Part shown: piece by piece, positions 19,343 through 20,594 of the stretch
How the letters are laid out: each line of letters opens with the position of its first letter
How positions within the stretch are numbered: position 1 is the first letter of the stretch
NCBI GenBank assembly: GCA_022701925.1
Contig: JAKONM010000006.1
Coordinates: 1-20,594 of the forward strand
Length of the DNA stretch: 20,594 nucleotides
From: Microbacteriaceae bacterium
GTDB lineage: Bacteria; Actinomycetota; Actinomycetes; Actinomycetales; Microbacteriaceae
Direction: 5' to 3'
Position numbers and translations under genes: made by a program
Notes under the pieces: model-generated
What the model was told of the DNA's origin: nothing
Databases searched by the model: none
Seen by the model: the letters and a program-made list of their open reading frames with translations, nothing else

Positions 19343-20594
19343 TCAGCCTTCAGACACCGGCACCGATTCTGCCTGCCAGGCGACCGTGGAGCGCTCGGCT
19401 GGCGTCGTTGAGTCCGCGGATGTCGACGCGTTTTCCACGAGCGCGGTACTTGGTCTCATGCTGTCGAGTGCGGCGACGGTGGAGGCGTCCCAGACGTGCG
19501 AGCGGGTCATGTCGATCACGACGAGTGCGGGGTCGTCGAGGTAGTCGAACTGCGTGGTGAGGTCGTTGCTGGAGGCGAAGAACAGCTCGCCGTCCACGGT
19601 GTAGCGGGCGTACGGCGTCCCGTCGGCCTCGGTCTCCAGCGTGCGGGTGACGGATGCGAAGTGGGAGACGCGGCGGGCGAAGACGGTCATCGCGGCGACG
19701 ACGCCGACGATCACGCCGATCGCCAGGTTCTCGGTCACGACGACGATCAGCACCGTCAGGACCATGACGACGGTCTCGCCGGCCGGCATCCGCTTGAGCG
19801 TCGAGGGGCGGATGCTGTGCCAGTCGAACGTGCCGACGGACACCATCACCATGACCGCGACGAGGGCCGCCATCGGGATGATCGCGACGACGTCGCCCAG
19901 GCCGACGACGAGGACCAGCAGGAACACCCCGGCGAGGAAGGTCGAGATCCTGGTGCGGGCGCCGGAGGCCTTCACGTTGATCATCGTCTGGCCGATCATC
20001 GCGCAGCCGCCCATGCCGCCGAAGAAGCCGGACGCGATGTTGGCGACGCCCTGCCCGATGGCCTCGCGCGTCTTGTGGGAGACCGTGTCGGTGACCTCGT
20101 CGACGAGCTTCGCCGTCATCAGGGATTCCAGCAGTCCGACGAGTGCGACGCCGAGGGCGTAGGGGGCGATGATCTGCAGCGTGCCGAGGGTCAGCGGCAC
20201 GTTCGGGACGAGCAGCGTGGGCAGGCTCTCGGGCAGCCTCCCCTCGTCGCCGACGGTGGGGACCGCGATGGAGGCGACCACCGTGACGACGGTCAGCAGC
20301 ACGATGGCGACCAGAGGGGCCGGGACGGCCCTGGTCAGCCTCGGGAGCAGGACGATGATCGCGATGCCGGCTGCGGCGATCGGCCAGACCAGCCAGGGGA
20401 CGCCGATGATGTTCGGCAGCTGCGCGGTGAAGATCAGGATCGCGAGTGCGTTGACGAAACCGATCATCACCGCGCGGGGGACGAAGCGCATCAGCTTCGC
20501 CGCGCCGACCGCGCCGAGCACCAGCTGGAACACCCCGCCGAGGATGACGGTGGCGATCAGGTGGTCGAGCCCGTGCTCCTTCGCCACCGGTGCG
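19343..20594 (-). CDS. SulP-family anion transporter (partial; STAS domain apparently frameshifted)
   Basis: Runs in from the right edge, so the N-terminus is missing; 416 full codons remain, ending at TGA 19345-19343. It has many hydrophobic helices and SulP marks such as GQGVANIASGFFGGMGG with the MIGQT segment. A C-terminal STAS domain follows (YTVDGELFFASSNDL, then VVIDMTRSHVWDASTVAALDS). SulP proteins move sulfate, bicarbonate or other anions. After AALDS the frame gives a Ser/Thr-rich tail. One base of frameshift near 19457 instead restores ETKYRARGKRVDIRGLNDAS and ends at TGA 19352-19350, the expected STAS end. It may be a real mutation or a sequence error. Transport may survive, since the lesion is in the regulatory domain. 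Confidence 0.87.
   Translation of the reverse strand, partial: APVAKEHGLDHLIATVILGGVFQLVLGAVGAAKLMRFVPRAVMIGFVNALAILIFTAQLPNIIGVPWLVWPIAAAGIAIIVLLPRLTRAVPAPLVAIVLLTVVTVVASIAVPTVGDEGRLPESLPTLLVPNVPLTLGTLQIIAPYALGVALVGLLESLMTAKLVDEVTDTVSHKTREAIGQGVANIASGFFGGMGGCAMIGQTMINVKASGARTRISTFLAGVFLLVLVVGLGDVVAIIPMAALVAVMVMVSVGTFDWHSIRPSTLKRMPAGETVVMVLTVLIVVVTENLAIGVIVGVVAAMTVFARRVSHFASVTRTLETEADGTPYARYTVDGELFFASSNDLTTQFDYLDDPALVVIDMTRSHVWDASTVAALDSMRPSTALVENASTSADSTTPAERSTVAWQAESVPVSEG

Overview
The window is about 20.6 kb of very GC-rich chromosomal DNA. It is gene-dense, with many GTG starts and short intergenic gaps. Gene content points to an actinobacterium (Actinomycetota): a resuscitation-promoting-factor-type cell-wall hydrolase, a DUF4232-like domain, a WHG-type TetR regulator, a lycopene-elongase-like UbiA prenyltransferase, and several apparently leaderless genes. 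Genus cannot be assigned by eye. I saw no tRNA, rRNA, CRISPR array, insertion sequence or phage gene.

Layout. (1) 1-1207: a CNNM/HlyC membrane protein on the minus strand, cut by the window edge. (2) 1389-3146: a MarR regulator divergent from a VOC/glyoxalase protein and an AlkA-like DNA glycosylase, around overlapping inverted repeats. (3) 3189-5966: a DUF5519 (luciferase-like) protein, a lipoprotein overlapping a small two-helix membrane protein, and a divergent APH-fold phosphotransferase. (4) 6037-9689: a secretion block with an Rpf/DUF4232 protein and two secreted proteins, one with carboxypeptidase-regulatory-like repeats. (5) 9737-13462: a probable carotenoid locus with a UbiA prenyltransferase followed by a CrtI/CrtD-type desaturase, and a divergent GT1 glycosyltransferase. 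(6) 13478-16412: a PAP2 phosphatase, a PAPS-sulfotransferase-like protein and a GNAT acetyltransferase. (7) 16503-17460: the most unusual locus. A 101-residue protein has serine at every third position for 26 consecutive triplets. It is divergent from a TetR regulator across two near-identical palindromes, one of which holds the -35 boxes of both promoters. (8) 17501-19275: a translationally coupled pair (PPOX-fold flavin/F420-type protein and an NAD(P)-binding atypical SDR) divergent from a second MarR. (9) 19343 to the edge: a SulP transporter whose C-terminal STAS domain appears to be frameshifted.

Themes. Regulators (two MarR, one TetR) sit divergently from their likely targets. Seven genes without a useful Shine-Dalgarno have a -10-like xANNNT hexamer 6-7 nt before the start codon, which suggests leaderless transcription. 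Convergent gene ends usually carry a compact hairpin, in two cases overlapping stop codons. The best candidate for an undescribed system is the TetR / Ser-X-X repeat divergon at 16503-17460.
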